33,169 nt of DNA from Thermincola sp. (lineage in GTDB: Bacteria; Bacillota; Thermincolia; Thermincolales; UBA2595). Positions within the stretch are counted from its first letter, which is position 1. Each line of letters begins with the position of its first letter. Both the position numbers and the translations under genes were made by a program. The stretch covers positions 1-33,169 of the forward strand of contig DYZU01000026.1 in NCBI GenBank assembly GCA_022735835.1, given 5' to 3'. Below, in pieces: positions 8,256 to 18,318 of the stretch. Below the pieces are notes generated by a model. It ran no database searches and was not told the DNA's origin. It saw only the letters and a list, made by a program, of their open reading frames with translations.

Positions 8256-9233
8256 TTACTCTTGAAAAGGGTTCATATCCCCTTTGAAACCACCGTCAAA
8301 AATTCGTTTGAGAATAGTTGTGGCAGCATAATACGGATCAATAGAGTCTTTTTCCAATTTGTTCATTAATTCACTTACAAAACTGTCCACAAGCGCATCC
8401 CGGTTAAACCATTCCTTTAGCAATGTAATAATGATTTCCGTTACTTCGTCACCGGCACGCTGACGTCTCTTATCATTTAGTTTACCGCTCTCAACCAGAT
8501 ATGCAAAATGTTTTTTAATGGTTTCCGCCAGTTCTTTGACTCCGTGGCGGTTGATGGTCACTGTTTGGATTACCGGTGGACACCAGGGGGTACCGGGACA
8601 GTTCGTTTGGAGCATTACCTCCACCTCCCGGGCCAGCCTCCTGGCCCCGGGGAGATCAGCCTTATTTACGGCAAAAATGTCGGCAATCTCCATGATTCCA
8701 GCCTTGATTGTCTGAATACTGTCACCGGCCCCCGGTGTTAAAACCACAACGGTGGTATCAGCCAGTTTCATAATTTCCAGTTCTGATTGGCCCACCCCGA
8801 CCGTCTCGACCAGAACCAGGTCCTTTCCGCTGGCGGCTAAAACCTTGACCGCCTCCCTGGTGGCTGGAGCCAGCCCCCCGACATTGCCTCTTGTGCCCAT
8901 GCTGCGGATAAAGACTCCGGGATCGGTAGCGTGCTGCTGCATTCTGATCCGGTCACCGAGCAGCGCGCCTCCGGTAAAAGGGCTGCTGGGGTCAACAGCA
9001 ATGATACCTACTGTTAGACCCTGACGGCGGTATTCCAAGGTAAGTTGGTCTACCAGCGAGCTCTTGCCCGCCCCCGGAGACCCGGTTATTCCTATAACAT
9101 GGGCTTTGGAAGCTGACGGACGCAAACCGGCCAGCAGTTGATATCTTTCAGGACTCCGATTTTCGACCAGTGTTATAGCTCTGGCTACAGCCCGCCGGTC
9201 TCCGGCCAGAATTTTTTGCAACAGCTGTTCCAT
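8256..9233 (-). CDS. meaB: MeaB/ArgK-family GTPase, methylmalonyl-CoA mutase chaperone
   Basis: A 325-residue G3E-type P-loop GTPase. Walker A is GSPGAGKS (about 51-58), followed by the switch region AVDPSSPFTGGALLGDRIRM, DLVLVETVGVGQSE and the guanine-binding VNKAD. The family loads and protects the adenosylcobalamin cofactor of methylmalonyl-CoA mutase using GTP hydrolysis. Its place in the same operon as both mutase subunits supports that role over the older ArgK (arginine transport kinase) label. ATG 9233 is chosen because AGGTG precedes it closely; the tracked GTG (9242) would include the ribosome site. Confidence 0.92.
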   Translation of the reverse strand: MEQLLQKILAGDRRAVARAITLVENRSPERYQLLAGLRPSASKAHVIGITGSPGAGKSSLVDQLTLEYRRQGLTVGIIAVDPSSPFTGGALLGDRIRMQQHATDPGVFIRSMGTRGNVGGLAPATREAVKVLAASGKDLVLVETVGVGQSELEIMKLADTTVVVLTPGAGDSIQTIKAGIMEIADIFAVNKADLPGARRLAREVEVMLQTNCPGTPWCPPVIQTVTINRHGVKELAETIKKHFAYLVESGKLNDKRRQRAGDEVTEIIITLLKEWFNRDALVDSFVSELMNKLEKDSIDPYYAATTILKRIFDGGFKGDMNPFQE

Positions 9234-9331
9234 AATTATCACCTGCTTTTTTGTAAAGCGCCGGCACGGACGGAGCCGGGAGCGGACAGGGCGGCCAGGC
9301 TAGGACCAGCGTGGCCGCGGTTTGGATGCGT

Positions 9332-11287
9332 TTAACCGCGCATCTTTTCTATAGCTTCCCTGATTTCTCCAATGGAAGCTTCTTCCTCAATGGTGGATAA
9401 GTCTCCCAGTTCCGCGTTCATCCAAAGGGTGCGCATGACGCGACGCATAATCTTACCGCTCCTGGTTTTGGGCAGCATTTTAACGAACTGGATGTCCCGT
9501 ATCACCACGATGGGCCCCATGGTATTGCGTACATGGTTGATCAGTTCTTTCGTCAACTCTTCGGAGGGTTCATAGCCGGATTTTAAGACCACGAAGGCGC
9601 AGGCCACCTCGCCGCGCAGATCGTCGGGCACGCCTGAAACACCGCTCTCGGCGACAGCCGGGTGGGAGATCAGCGCGTTTTCAACCTCAATCGTGCCGAT
9701 TCGGTGGGCAGCTATTTTGATTACTTCGTCAGAGCGGCCGGCAAACCAGATGTAGCCGTCTTCGTCCATGGTAGCTGCGTCACCGCAGTAATAGGATCCC
9801 TTGGTGGCCGGGTACTTCTCCCAGTAAGCGCTCTTATAGGTTTCCGGGTCGCCCCAGAGGGTTGACACCAGGCCCGGGAAAGGCCTCTTGATCAGGACTG
9901 CGCCCTTCTCGCCGATGGGTGTTTTTTCACCGGTCTTGTCATCAACGATTTCGGCAACGATGCCCGGGACCGGGATTCCCGCGGAACCCGGCTTGATCGG
10001 GATCATTCCCAGGCCGTACGGGTTGGCGAAAATGGGGCCGGAAGTCTCTGTCTGCCACATGTGGTCAATCACCGGGATACGGTTTTCAAAAACTTCCTCC
10101 TGGAGCCACTGCCAGGCAGCCGGGTTAAGCACCTCGCCGGCGCAGAATATCCGCTTGACCGTGCTTAAGTCGTGTTTTTTGGCCTGATCGAGACCCAGTC
10201 TCATCAAGCCGCGCACGCCGGTGGGGGATAGCCACATGGCGGTAACTTTATATTTCTCCACGATGTCCCACCACATATCCTTCCGCGGGTAATCGGGCGT
10301 TCCTTCATAAAGGACAGAGGTGCAGCCGTGGAGCAGCGGGCCATAGGTGTTGTAGCTGTGGCCGACAATCCAGCCAATGTCGGAAGTGCAGAACCAGATA
10401 TCGCTTTCTTCAAGACCGTAGATCCATTTGGCCATGTTGTATACGTACATCTGGTAGCCGCCGTGTTTTTGCACGGTTACTTTCGGCTTGGCCGTGGTAC
10501 CGGACGTGGGGAGCATGAAGAGGGGTTCGTTCGATTCCATGATTTCCACAGCCGAACTTTGTCCCTCTCCACCGGCTAAAAATTCATCCCAGAAGATGTC
10601 CCGGCCGGCTTTCATCGTGGGGTTGGCGCCTTTTTTCAGCACGACGACTTTCTTGATCTGTTCAGGCGGGCACCTGTCCAGACCTTCGTCCACGATTTTC
10701 TTCAGATTTACCGGGTTGCCCCGCCGCAAATTCTCATCCTGGACGATCACGTACTGGGCGCCGGAGATATTGACCCGGTCCGCCACCGCCCCTGCGGAAA
10801 AGCCCGCGAAAATGACGACATGGATTGCCCCGATGCGGGCGCAGGCCAGCATTGTTGCTATCGAATCCACGCTGGTGGGCATATAGATGACTACCCGGTC
10901 GCCTTTTTTCACGCCCATGCCGCGCAGGGCAGCGGCAATTTTTTGTACCTTGTAAAGCAGTTGGGCGTAGGTCACCGTATGAACCTCGCCGGTCTCGCCC
11001 GACTCGGCGATAAGGGCCGCGCGCCCGGCGCGCCCCCTTTCTATATTATAATCCAGGCAATTGTAACAGATGTTGGTAAGGCCGCCTTCGAACCACTTAA
11101 ACGTTGGGTACTCCCAGGTAAAGACCTTATCCCACTTTTTAAACCAGTGGATGTCATGGGAAGCTTTAATTGCCGCATCTTCCCAGAAGCCCTCCGGGTC
11201 TTCCTCCGCCCATTTCATGAAGGCTTTTACGTGCGGCGGGATTAGACCTGTCCCCGCTTTCTGAAATCCCATAGAATATTCTCCCAT
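9332..11287 (-). CDS. AMP-forming acetyl/propionyl-CoA synthetase
   Basis: A 651-residue acyl-CoA synthetase of the Acs/PrpE family, activating a short-chain acid to its CoA ester through an acyl-AMP. The motifs are the A3 loop LPTSGTTAKPK, MWQTETSGP, YCGDAATMDEDGYIWFAGRSDEVIK and the C-terminal PKTRSGKIMRR, whose Lys is the usual acetylation site. Length matches acetyl-CoA synthetase. The A3 loop has Ala where nearly all family members have Gly (TSGTTGKPK). In this operon propionate is the logical substrate, but acetyl-CoA use cannot be excluded. It lies 20 bp after the biotin carrier gene. Confidence 0.92.
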   Translation of the reverse strand: MGEYSMGFQKAGTGLIPPHVKAFMKWAEEDPEGFWEDAAIKASHDIHWFKKWDKVFTWEYPTFKWFEGGLTNICYNCLDYNIERGRAGRAALIAESGETGEVHTVTYAQLLYKVQKIAAALRGMGVKKGDRVVIYMPTSVDSIATMLACARIGAIHVVIFAGFSAGAVADRVNISGAQYVIVQDENLRRGNPVNLKKIVDEGLDRCPPEQIKKVVVLKKGANPTMKAGRDIFWDEFLAGGEGQSSAVEIMESNEPLFMLPTSGTTAKPKVTVQKHGGYQMYVYNMAKWIYGLEESDIWFCTSDIGWIVGHSYNTYGPLLHGCTSVLYEGTPDYPRKDMWWDIVEKYKVTAMWLSPTGVRGLMRLGLDQAKKHDLSTVKRIFCAGEVLNPAAWQWLQEEVFENRIPVIDHMWQTETSGPIFANPYGLGMIPIKPGSAGIPVPGIVAEIVDDKTGEKTPIGEKGAVLIKRPFPGLVSTLWGDPETYKSAYWEKYPATKGSYYCGDAATMDEDGYIWFAGRSDEVIKIAAHRIGTIEVENALISHPAVAESGVSGVPDDLRGEVACAFVVLKSGYEPSEELTKELINHVRNTMGPIVVIRDIQFVKMLPKTRSGKIMRRVMRTLWMNAELGDLSTIEEEASIGEIREAIEKMRG

Positions 11288-11307
11288 TCACAAATACCCC
11301 CTATAAT

Positions 11308-11700
11308 CTAGTCAATGATCATTAGCACCTCTCCCCCCGCAACGGTTTGGCCTTCCTGTACTCTGATCTCCCTGATAACACCCCCTTTTTTGGCAGTAAT
11401 TTCATTTTCCATTTTCATGGCTTCCAGAACTATGACCACATCTCCGGTTTTTACCGTGTCTCCTTCCTTAAACTTTACGGCCAGGACCACTCCCGGCATC
11501 GGAGCAGTAACACTGCTCCCGTCACCCTTGGCCCCGCTTGCAGTTGCCGGTTTGGACGGCAGCTGCACTATTGAAGGCCGCGATGAAACAGGCCTGGTGA
11601 CTACGCCTTTAGGTTCCACTGCCTGTAAAGCTGTCTCCCTGACTTCTTCAACTGTTACTATATAACTCTGGTTATTCACGGTTATCTTGAGTTTTCGCAT
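11308..11700 (-). CDS. Biotin carboxyl carrier protein
   Basis: A 130-residue carrier. A short N-terminal segment resembling the carrier subunits of decarboxylases (MRKLKITVNNQSYIVTVEE) is followed by a Ser/Pro/Ala-rich linker at about 40-60. The biotinyl domain has VTAPMPGVV and the biotin site EAMKMEN. It carries CO2 between the biotin carboxylase encoded just upstream and the carboxyltransferase. The neighbours overlap or are 12-20 bp apart, so the subunits are probably made together. Confidence 0.93.
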   Translation of the reverse strand: MRKLKITVNNQSYIVTVEEVRETALQAVEPKGVVTRPVSSRPSIVQLPSKPATASGAKGDGSSVTAPMPGVVLAVKFKEGDTVKTGDVVIVLEAMKMENEITAKKGGVIREIRVQEGQTVAGGEVLMIID

Positions 11701-11712
11701 TTTAACCCCTCC

Positions 11713-13317
11713 CTATCTTATTAACCCCCGGCCTAGCATGAGGTGGCTTAAACCCAGTAACCGCCAGGGAGTAAAATCATCTCTTGGCGCCTCCCGGCCG
11801 GGCTGGATATCAGCAATGGCCAGGTTTTGGCCATGACTGTTGCCGTAAGCCGCCACCGCCGCTCCGATAACGGCTACCGTTTCCGGGCTAACGGCTGATC
11901 CCGGCCTGGTTCCCCGGTTTTTCATGAGGGTCTCTTTAATTCCGGTCAGATTAAGAATTCCGGCGCCGTCATCTTCTCCGCCTGGCTGTTCGATATGTTT
12001 CTTGATAAAGTTGGTATAAACCTCTCCTTTTAAAAATGCTTCGTTTTCCAGCACCAGCAGGTGGAAAGGGATAGTTGTCGGAACACCCTCGATAACAAAT
12101 TCCCGCAAAGCCCGGCGCATTCTGGCAATAGCCTCCTGCCGGTCCTTCCCCCACACTATCAGTTTGCCTATCATGGAATCGTAATAGGGTGATATATGGT
12201 ATCCCGGGTACACGGCGCTGTCGGTCCGTACTCCAAAGCCGCCCGGAGGTCGGTAAAAGGTAATCTGTCCGGGGCTGGGCATAAAGTTCTTTTCCGGGTC
12301 TTCGGCATTAATGCGGCACTCAATGGCATGGCCCCTGATCACCACATCTTCCTGTTTAAAGCTCAAGGGTAAGCCGGCAGCCACTCTGATTTGCTCCTTC
12401 ACTATATCTATCCCGGTTATTTGTTCGGTAACCGGATGCTCTACCTGCACCCGGGTGTTCATTTCCATAAAATAGAAGTCCCCGTCTCCGGTGAAGAGAA
12501 ACTCGATCGTCCCGGCCCCCACATAATTTACCGCCCGGGCCGCCGAAACAGCCACCTGGCCCATTTTTTCCCGCTGTTCAGGGGTCAGGACCGTGGAGGG
12601 GGCCTCTTCGATAAGCTTTTGGTTGCGCCGTTGCACCGAACAGTCCCGTTCACCCAAATGGACAACGTTTCCATGACTGTCGGCCAGGATCTGAAACTCT
12701 ATATGACGGCATTCATCCAGGAATTTTTCGATATATACTTCCGATGAACCGAAACAGGAGAGGGCTTCCGACTTGGCGCTTTTCACCGCGTCGAGAATTT
12801 CTTTCTTGTTGCCGGCCACCCGCATCCCCCGGCCGCCTCCCCCGGCGGCTGCTTTAATCAGTACCGGGTAACCTACTTTGGCCGCAAACTTGACGGCGTC
12901 CGCGTCACTTCGCAGGGGACCGTCGGACCCCGGCACAACAGGGACTCCGGCTTTGACCATGGTATCCCTGGCCACGGCCTTGTCACCCATAGCCTTAATG
13001 GCCTCCGGAGACGGGCCGATAAAGGTGATTCCGTTTTCCGCACATTTCCTGGCAAACTCCGGGTTTTCCGATAAGAAACCGTATCCCGGGTGAATGGCAT
13101 CGGCGTGTGCTTCCCTGGCTACCTCCAGGATGGTTTCCTGGTTGAGGTAGCCCTTGGGGGAACCTATATCATATGATTCATCGGCCATTTCCACATGCAG
13201 GGAATCTTTATCAACTTCGGAATGAATGGCCACGGTCTTTATGTCCATCTCCTGGCAGGCTCTGATTATCCTCACCGCGATCTCCCCGCGGTTCGCTATA
13301 AGTATCTTCTTAAACAT
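11713..13317 (-). CDS. Biotin carboxylase with unusual C-terminal extension
   Basis: A 534-residue biotin carboxylase: [19 protein letters not shown] at the N-terminus, ATP-grasp loop [63 protein letters not shown] and ECRINAEDP. It carboxylates biotin using ATP and bicarbonate. The family usually ends near residue 450. Here about 80 further residues include [17 protein letters not shown] and [14 protein letters not shown], which resemble the soluble tail of small delta subunits of biotin-dependent decarboxylases (MmdD/OadG-like). With the neighbouring carboxyltransferase and carrier it would form a propionyl-CoA carboxylase. Confidence 0.92.
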   Translation of the reverse strand: MFKKILIANRGEIAVRIIRACQEMDIKTVAIHSEVDKDSLHVEMADESYDIGSPKGYLNQETILEVAREAHADAIHPGYGFLSENPEFARKCAENGITFIGPSPEAIKAMGDKAVARDTMVKAGVPVVPGSDGPLRSDADAVKFAAKVGYPVLIKAAAGGGGRGMRVAGNKKEILDAVKSAKSEALSCFGSSEVYIEKFLDECRHIEFQILADSHGNVVHLGERDCSVQRRNQKLIEEAPSTVLTPEQREKMGQVAVSAARAVNYVGAGTIEFLFTGDGDFYFMEMNTRVQVEHPVTEQITGIDIVKEQIRVAAGLPLSFKQEDVVIRGHAIECRINAEDPEKNFMPSPGQITFYRPPGGFGVRTDSAVYPGYHISPYYDSMIGKLIVWGKDRQEAIARMRRALREFVIEGVPTTIPFHLLVLENEAFLKGEVYTNFIKKHIEQPGGEDDGAGILNLTGIKETLMKNRGTRPGSAVSPETVAVIGAAVAAYGNSHGQNLAIADIQPGREAPRDDFTPWRLLGLSHLMLGRGLIR

Positions 13318-13330
13318 TGCGCCACCTCCT

Positions 13331-14875
13331 TTACAGAGGAATATTGCCGTGTTTCTTGCCCGGTCTCGCTTCTCTCTTGTTGGCTAACATGTTCAGGCTT
13401 TGAATTATCCTGGCCCTGGTGTTCCAGGGTTCTATAACATCATCCACCATGCCCTTGGAACAGGCTATATAAGGATTGGCAAATTTCTCCCGGTATTCGG
13501 TAATTTTCTGCATCCTGACTTCCTCGGGGTTTTCCGCATTGTTGATATCATCGCGGAAGATGATATTGGCAGCCCCCTCAGGACCCATAACGGCAATTTC
13601 GGCATTAGGCCAGGCCAGGGCAATATCCGCCCCGATGGACCTGCTGCACATGGCTACATATGCGCCCCCGTAAGCCTTTCTCAAAATAATGCTGATTTTG
13701 GGTACGGTGGCTTCCGAATAAGCGTATAAAATCTTGGCCCCGTGCCGGATAATACCCCCGTATTCCTGTCCTGTTCCGGGTAAAAACCCGGGTACGTCCA
13801 CAAATGTAATCAGGGGAATATTGAAAGCATCGCAAAACCTGACAAAACGCGCTATCTTGTCGGACCCGTTGATATCCAGGCAGCCGGCCAGGATGCGGGG
13901 CTGGTTGGCAACTATACCCACGGACCGGCCGTCAACCCTGGCAAAACCGGTAACTACATTTTCCGCAAAGTAACGGTGTACCTCCAAAAGCTCGCTGTTG
14001 TCAACGATGGCCCTGATGACATCCCGCACATCATACTGCTTGTTGGGGCTTTCCGGTACAATCCTGTGAATTTCCCCGTCAAACACCGGTTCCCGCGGTT
14101 CAACCCTGGGTGGGTCAGACAAATTGTTTTGCGGGATGAATTCCAGCAAATTCCTGATCATATGCAGGCACTCTTCCTCATCCTGGGCCACAAAATTGGC
14201 CACCCCGCTGGTCTGGTTATGGGTCATGGCTCCACCCAGTTCCTCGGTGGACACGTCCTCACCCGTAACAGCCTTGATAACCTGGGGACCGGTAATGAAC
14301 ATCTGGCTGGTATTGGCCACCATGAATATGAAATCAGTAATAGCCGGCGAATAGACCGCTCCCCCGGCACAAGGACCCATAATAGCCGAAATCTGTGGGA
14401 TCACCCCGGAAGCAAGAGTATTGCGGAAAAAAATCTCCCCGTAAGCGCTTAACGCCGAAACCCCTTCCTGGATGCGGGCTCCGCCGGAATCATTGAGCCC
14501 TATGAAAGGCGCTCCCACTTTCATGGCCAGATCCATAACCTTGCAGATTTTCAGCGAGTGTTTTTCACCCAGGGCCCCGCCATAGGTGGTGAAATCCTGG
14601 GAAAAGAGGTAAACCAACCGGCCATTGATGGTACCATATCCGGTGACCACCCCTTCGCCCAATTGTTCGTCGCCTTCTTTGGCAAAATCAGGCGCCGGAC
14701 CCTGGACAAACATGTCCATTTCGACAAAACTCCCCGGGTCCAGTAACAGCTCGATTCTTTCCCGGGCTGTCAGTTTTCCCGCCATGTGCTGGCGCTGAAT
14801 CCGGCGCTCGCCCCCGCCGATTTTTACTTTTTCCCGGCGGGCTTCCAGTTCCTGTAATTTATCTTCGATAGTCAT
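13331..14875 (-). CDS. Acyl-CoA carboxyltransferase (propionyl-CoA carboxylase beta / methylmalonyl-CoA decarboxylase alpha)
   Basis: A 514-residue two-domain crotonase-fold carboxyltransferase. N-terminal signatures include [15 protein letters not shown] and [13 protein letters not shown] (oxyanion region). In the C-terminal half there are [32 protein letters not shown] and [11 protein letters not shown]. It moves carboxyl between carboxybiotin and propionyl-CoA, giving (S)-methylmalonyl-CoA. The family covers PCC beta, MmdA and 12S transcarboxylase, and the sequence alone does not separate these. Its ATG overlaps the epimerase stop (TAATG), indicating coupled translation. Confidence 0.94.
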   Translation of the reverse strand: MTIEDKLQELEARREKVKIGGGERRIQRQHMAGKLTARERIELLLDPGSFVEMDMFVQGPAPDFAKEGDEQLGEGVVTGYGTINGRLVYLFSQDFTTYGGALGEKHSLKICKVMDLAMKVGAPFIGLNDSGGARIQEGVSALSAYGEIFFRNTLASGVIPQISAIMGPCAGGAVYSPAITDFIFMVANTSQMFITGPQVIKAVTGEDVSTEELGGAMTHNQTSGVANFVAQDEEECLHMIRNLLEFIPQNNLSDPPRVEPREPVFDGEIHRIVPESPNKQYDVRDVIRAIVDNSELLEVHRYFAENVVTGFARVDGRSVGIVANQPRILAGCLDINGSDKIARFVRFCDAFNIPLITFVDVPGFLPGTGQEYGGIIRHGAKILYAYSEATVPKISIILRKAYGGAYVAMCSRSIGADIALAWPNAEIAVMGPEGAANIIFRDDINNAENPEEVRMQKITEYREKFANPYIACSKGMVDDVIEPWNTRARIIQSLNMLANKREARPGKKHGNIPL

Positions 14876-15285
14876 TACTTACCGCCTCCCCGTTCGCATA
14901 ATTCGATAAGGGTTCCATAAGTCGCCTTGGGGTGGAGAAAAGCAATCCTGGCGCCTCCGGCGCCCTTGCGGGGAACCTCATCAATAAGCCGTACCCCTCT
15001 GGCCTTCAGTTCCTCCAGCTTGGTATCGATGTCAGATACCCTTAAAGCAATATGCTGGATTCCTTCACCCCTGGATGCTATAAATCTTGCGATAGGCCCG
15101 TCGGGGTCGGTCGATTCCAGAAGCTCTATTTCGCTGTCTCCTATTGGCAGAAAAGCCACCTTGACTTTTTGCTCCTCGACAATCTCCGTTTCGCTGATTT
15201 TAATTCCCAGGACATCCTCATACAGTTTACGGACGGCTTCAATGCTGTTGACGGCTATTCCGATGTGGTCAATCCTGCTTATCAT
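14875..15285 (-). CDS. mce: Methylmalonyl-CoA epimerase
   Basis: A 136-residue protein of the vicinal-oxygen-chelate fold interconverting (S)- and (R)-methylmalonyl-CoA. Metal-ligand segments are RIDHIGIAV near the N-terminus, GIQHIALRVSD in the middle and TLIELCE at the end. Length is typical. It links carboxyltransferase (S form) to mutase (R form), and sits exactly between those genes: 12 bp after the mutase small subunit, overlapping the carboxyltransferase start. Confidence 0.95.
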   Translation of the reverse strand: MISRIDHIGIAVNSIEAVRKLYEDVLGIKISETEIVEEQKVKVAFLPIGDSEIELLESTDPDGPIARFIASRGEGIQHIALRVSDIDTKLEELKARGVRLIDEVPRKGAGGARIAFLHPKATYGTLIELCERGGGK

Positions 15286-15297
15286 GTGTGATCCTCC

Positions 15298-15699
15298 TCA
15301 GCGCCTGACATTCTTTTCGATGAACTCCAGCATCGTTTTTATCGGTGTTCCCGGCGTAAAGATTTCCGCAATCCCTGACTCTTTTAAAAACGGGATGTCG
15401 TCCTCCGGAATAACCCCGCCCCCCAAAACAGTAATGTCATCAATCCCTTCAGCCCTGAGTAACTCCATTACCCTGGGAAACAGGTAATTATGGGCTCCGG
15501 ACAGGCAGCTTAAGGCAATGATATCCACGTCTTCCTGGATGGCAGCCTGCACTATCTGTTCCGGGGTCTGCCGCAGCCCTGTGTATATAACCTCCATCCC
15601 GGCATTGCGAAAGGCCTGGGCAATCACTTTCGCCCCGCGGTCATGGCCGTCCAGCCCCGGTTTTGCGATCAATATGCGAATTGGGTTTGACATCTGCAT
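15298..15699 (-). CDS. Methylmalonyl-CoA mutase, cobalamin-binding subunit
   Basis: A 133-residue B12-binding Rossmann-like subunit. DGHDRG gives the DxHxxG motif whose His ligates cobalt, ALSCLSGAH the SxL motif and VLGGGVIP the GG motif. It is the separately encoded C-terminal domain of a split mutase and follows the catalytic subunit by 9 bp. The split is an established arrangement in archaea and several Firmicutes and is not a frameshift: each part has its own ribosome site and intact ends. Confidence 0.95.
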   Translation of the reverse strand: MQMSNPIRILIAKPGLDGHDRGAKVIAQAFRNAGMEVIYTGLRQTPEQIVQAAIQEDVDIIALSCLSGAHNYLFPRVMELLRAEGIDDITVLGGGVIPEDDIPFLKESGIAEIFTPGTPIKTMLEFIEKNVRR

Positions 15700-15708
15700 C
15701 CCACCTTC

Positions 15709-17382
15709 CTAGAAAATAGCCCTCTGCTGGTATTCGCCGAAAACTTCCCGCAGGACGTCACAGATCTCGCCGAGGGTTGCGTAAGCCTTCACAGCTTCCA
15801 GAATGGGGGGCATCAAATTATCCGTTCCGCCGGCCGCTTCCTTTAACCTGGCCAGCGCCCTGTCAACCTCGGCTTGGTTTCTCTGCCGCTTCAGAGCCTC
15901 CAATTTTATGCGCTGGTTTTCTTCCACCACCGGGTCTACTTTGAGCAGGTTGAGAGGAGTTTTTTCTTCGGTCTGGAACTTGTTAACCCCGATTACAACC
16001 CGGTCCCCGGATTCAATTTCCATTTGGTAATGATAAGCGCTGTCCTGAATCTCCATCTGTTGGAAACCTTCTTCAATAGCCCTGACGGCGCCGCCCATTG
16101 CTTCGATTTTGTTGATGTATTCCATGGCGGCTTTTTCCATTTGGTTTGTCAAAGACTCCACAAAATAAGATCCGCCCAGCGGGTCCACCGTATCTGTAAC
16201 CCCGGTCTCATAAGCTATAACCTGCTGGGTCCTTAAAGCTATCAGTACGGAATCCTCGGAAGGCAGGGCCAGCGCCTCATCCCGCGAATTGGTGTGCAGG
16301 GATTGGGTGCCGCCCAGAACGGCGCTTAAGGCCTGGAAAGCAACACGCATAATGTTAGTGTCGGGCTGCTGGGCAGTGAGAGTACACCCGGCCGTCTGGG
16401 TATGGAAACGTAGCATCTGGGATTTGGGATCCCTGGCTGCAAACCGTTCTTTCATGATTCTGGCCCAGATGCGGCGTGCCGCTCTGAATTTGGCTATTTC
16501 TTCGAAGAAATTGAGATGGGCATTAAAGAAGAATGACAGCCTGGGAGCAAAATCATCAACGCTTAAACCGGCTTTAATGGCGGCTTCCACGTAAGCAATA
16601 CCGTTGGCAATCGTAAAAGCAATCTCCTGAACCGCGGTGGAACCCGCTTCCCTGATGTGGTAACCGCTTATGCTGATGCTGTTCCAGTTGGGCAGATTCC
16701 TGGAACAGTAGCCGAATATGTCCGTAACCAGCCTCATGGAAGGTTCCGGCGGAAATATATAAGTACCCCTGGCTATGTACTCCTTTAAAATGTCATTTTG
16801 GATGGTGCCCGAGAGTTTCTCGGGAGCAACTCCCTGTTTTTCCGCCACGGCTATGTACATGGCCAGCAGGATTGCCGCCGGCGAGTTAATGGTCATGGAA
16901 GTGCTTACCTTATCCAAAGGTATCCCGCTGAAAAGGGTTTCCATGTCCTGCAAGGAATCTATGGCAACCCCGACCTTGCCCACTTCGCCGTAGGACAGCG
17001 AATGGTCGGAGTCATAACCTATCTGAGTCGGCAGATCAAAAGCCACACTTAGACCGGTCTGCCCCTGTTCAAGTAAATATTTAAACCGCCTGTTGGTTTC
17101 TTCCGCGGTACCGAAGCCGGCATACTGGCGCATGGTCCATAAGCGGCCGCGGTACATGGTGGGCTGTACCGCCCGGGTATAGGGGTATTCTCCCGGTAAT
17201 CCCAAATCCTCAAGATAATTTAAATCAGCCGTGTCCAGCGGTGTATAGACCCTCTGTACCGGAATCCCGGAATGAGTCAGGAATTCCTGTTTCCGTTCAG
17301 GTAAACGGGGCAGTACTTTTTGTTGTATTTTTTGTTCCCACTGCTCCATAGTACTGGCTAAATCTTTGTTGTTCCGTTCCAT
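15709..17382 (-). CDS. Methylmalonyl-CoA mutase, catalytic subunit
   Basis: A 557-residue TIM-barrel subunit of the B12 mutase, interconverting (R)-methylmalonyl-CoA and succinyl-CoA. The family active-site segments are visible: [24 protein letters not shown], with the Tyr that methylmalonyl-specific enzymes use; [48 protein letters not shown]; and [17 protein letters not shown]. It lacks the B12 domain, which is the next gene. Tyr in TMY and Arg in ARGTY favour methylmalonyl-CoA over isobutyryl-CoA; that mapping is by eye. It lies 28 bp after sucD. Confidence 0.94.
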   Translation of the reverse strand: MERNNKDLASTMEQWEQKIQQKVLPRLPERKQEFLTHSGIPVQRVYTPLDTADLNYLEDLGLPGEYPYTRAVQPTMYRGRLWTMRQYAGFGTAEETNRRFKYLLEQGQTGLSVAFDLPTQIGYDSDHSLSYGEVGKVGVAIDSLQDMETLFSGIPLDKVSTSMTINSPAAILLAMYIAVAEKQGVAPEKLSGTIQNDILKEYIARGTYIFPPEPSMRLVTDIFGYCSRNLPNWNSISISGYHIREAGSTAVQEIAFTIANGIAYVEAAIKAGLSVDDFAPRLSFFFNAHLNFFEEIAKFRAARRIWARIMKERFAARDPKSQMLRFHTQTAGCTLTAQQPDTNIMRVAFQALSAVLGGTQSLHTNSRDEALALPSEDSVLIALRTQQVIAYETGVTDTVDPLGGSYFVESLTNQMEKAAMEYINKIEAMGGAVRAIEEGFQQMEIQDSAYHYQMEIESGDRVVIGVNKFQTEEKTPLNLLKVDPVVEENQRIKLEALKRQRNQAEVDRALARLKEAAGGTDNLMPPILEAVKAYATLGEICDVLREVFGEYQQRAIF

Positions 17383-17410
17383 CTCGGTTCCCCCTTTTGT
17401 CCTGCCTGGT

Positions 17411-18304
17411 TTAAATAACCTTTCTCGTGCCGCTCCGGCTTTCCATTGCCTTCCGCAACAGGTCCGGTACCTCCCACGGCAGCTCTGCCACTATGGCTCC
17501 GGCCGCCTCCAGGGCCGTTACTTTACCTCGATAAGTGCCCGTTCCCCGTTCTATGATTGCTCCGGCATGCCCCATCCTTTTTCCGGGAGGAGCGCTCCGC
17601 CCGGCCAGGAAGGCTACTACCGGTTTGGTCATTTGTTTGATATATTCCGCTGCCACCTCTTCAGCATTGCCGCCTATTTCACCCACCAGAATGACACCTT
17701 CAGTTTCCGGGTCATCCTCGAAACGTCTCAGCACATCCACAAAAGAGAGGCCTACCACTCTGTCACCCCCGAGTCCGACTACCGTTGACTGGCCTATTCC
17801 CTCAATTGACAGGCTGTTGGCAATCTCATAGCTTAAAGTGCCGCTCCGGGCCACTATTCCGACATTTCCGGGTTTATATATCCGGTTTGGCATAATCCCG
17901 ATCTTGCACTTGCCGGGAGAAATCAAGCCAAAAGTATTGGGCCCTACAATAGTAACACCCTTGTCACGGGCATAAGCCATAATGTCTATAGCATCATGAA
18001 CAGGGACATGCTCTGTAATAATTACAATGGTCTTAATTCCGTTTTCCATGTTTTCAAAAGCCGCATCCTTGACCATGCGAGCCGGAACAAAGAAAATGGT
18101 TGCATCGATATCCGTTTTTTCCAGAGCTGCCGCTACGGTGTCGAAAACAGGTACCCCGTGAACTTCCTGGCCCCCTTTTCCGGGAGAAACTCCGCCGACG
18201 ATTTTTGTGCCGTATTCCAGCATCTGCCGGGTATGAAACTGGCCCTGATTGCCGGTAATTCCCTGGACCAGAACTTTTGTGTTTTCGTCAATGATAATTG
18301 CCAT
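17411..18304 (-). CDS. sucD: Succinyl-CoA synthetase alpha subunit
   Basis: A 297-residue subunit. [13 protein letters not shown] is the CoA-binding loop, [19 protein letters not shown] is a family signature, and [13 protein letters not shown] contains the phosphorylated His. With SucC it interconverts succinyl-CoA and succinate with formation of ATP or GTP, the substrate-level phosphorylation step when propionate is oxidised. It begins 14 bp after sucC. Confidence 0.96.
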   Translation of the reverse strand: MAIIIDENTKVLVQGITGNQGQFHTRQMLEYGTKIVGGVSPGKGGQEVHGVPVFDTVAAALEKTDIDATIFFVPARMVKDAAFENMENGIKTIVIITEHVPVHDAIDIMAYARDKGVTIVGPNTFGLISPGKCKIGIMPNRIYKPGNVGIVARSGTLSYEIANSLSIEGIGQSTVVGLGGDRVVGLSFVDVLRRFEDDPETEGVILVGEIGGNAEEVAAEYIKQMTKPVVAFLAGRSAPPGKRMGHAGAIIERGTGTYRGKVTALEAAGAIVAELPWEVPDLLRKAMESRSGTRKVI

Positions 18305-18318
18305 TACTATCTCTCCCC

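Noticed and set aside
9243-9331. GC-rich 89-bp gap between acyl-CoA synthetase and GTPase genes as a possible terminator or mobile remnant
   Set aside because: No stable symmetric hairpin with a U-tract, no repeat and no target duplication could be identified; only a compositional oddity.
15298-17382. Possible frameshifted methylmalonyl-CoA mutase
   Set aside because: The two ORFs are a normal split mutase: both have complete domain ends, separate starts and a 9-bp intergenic gap.
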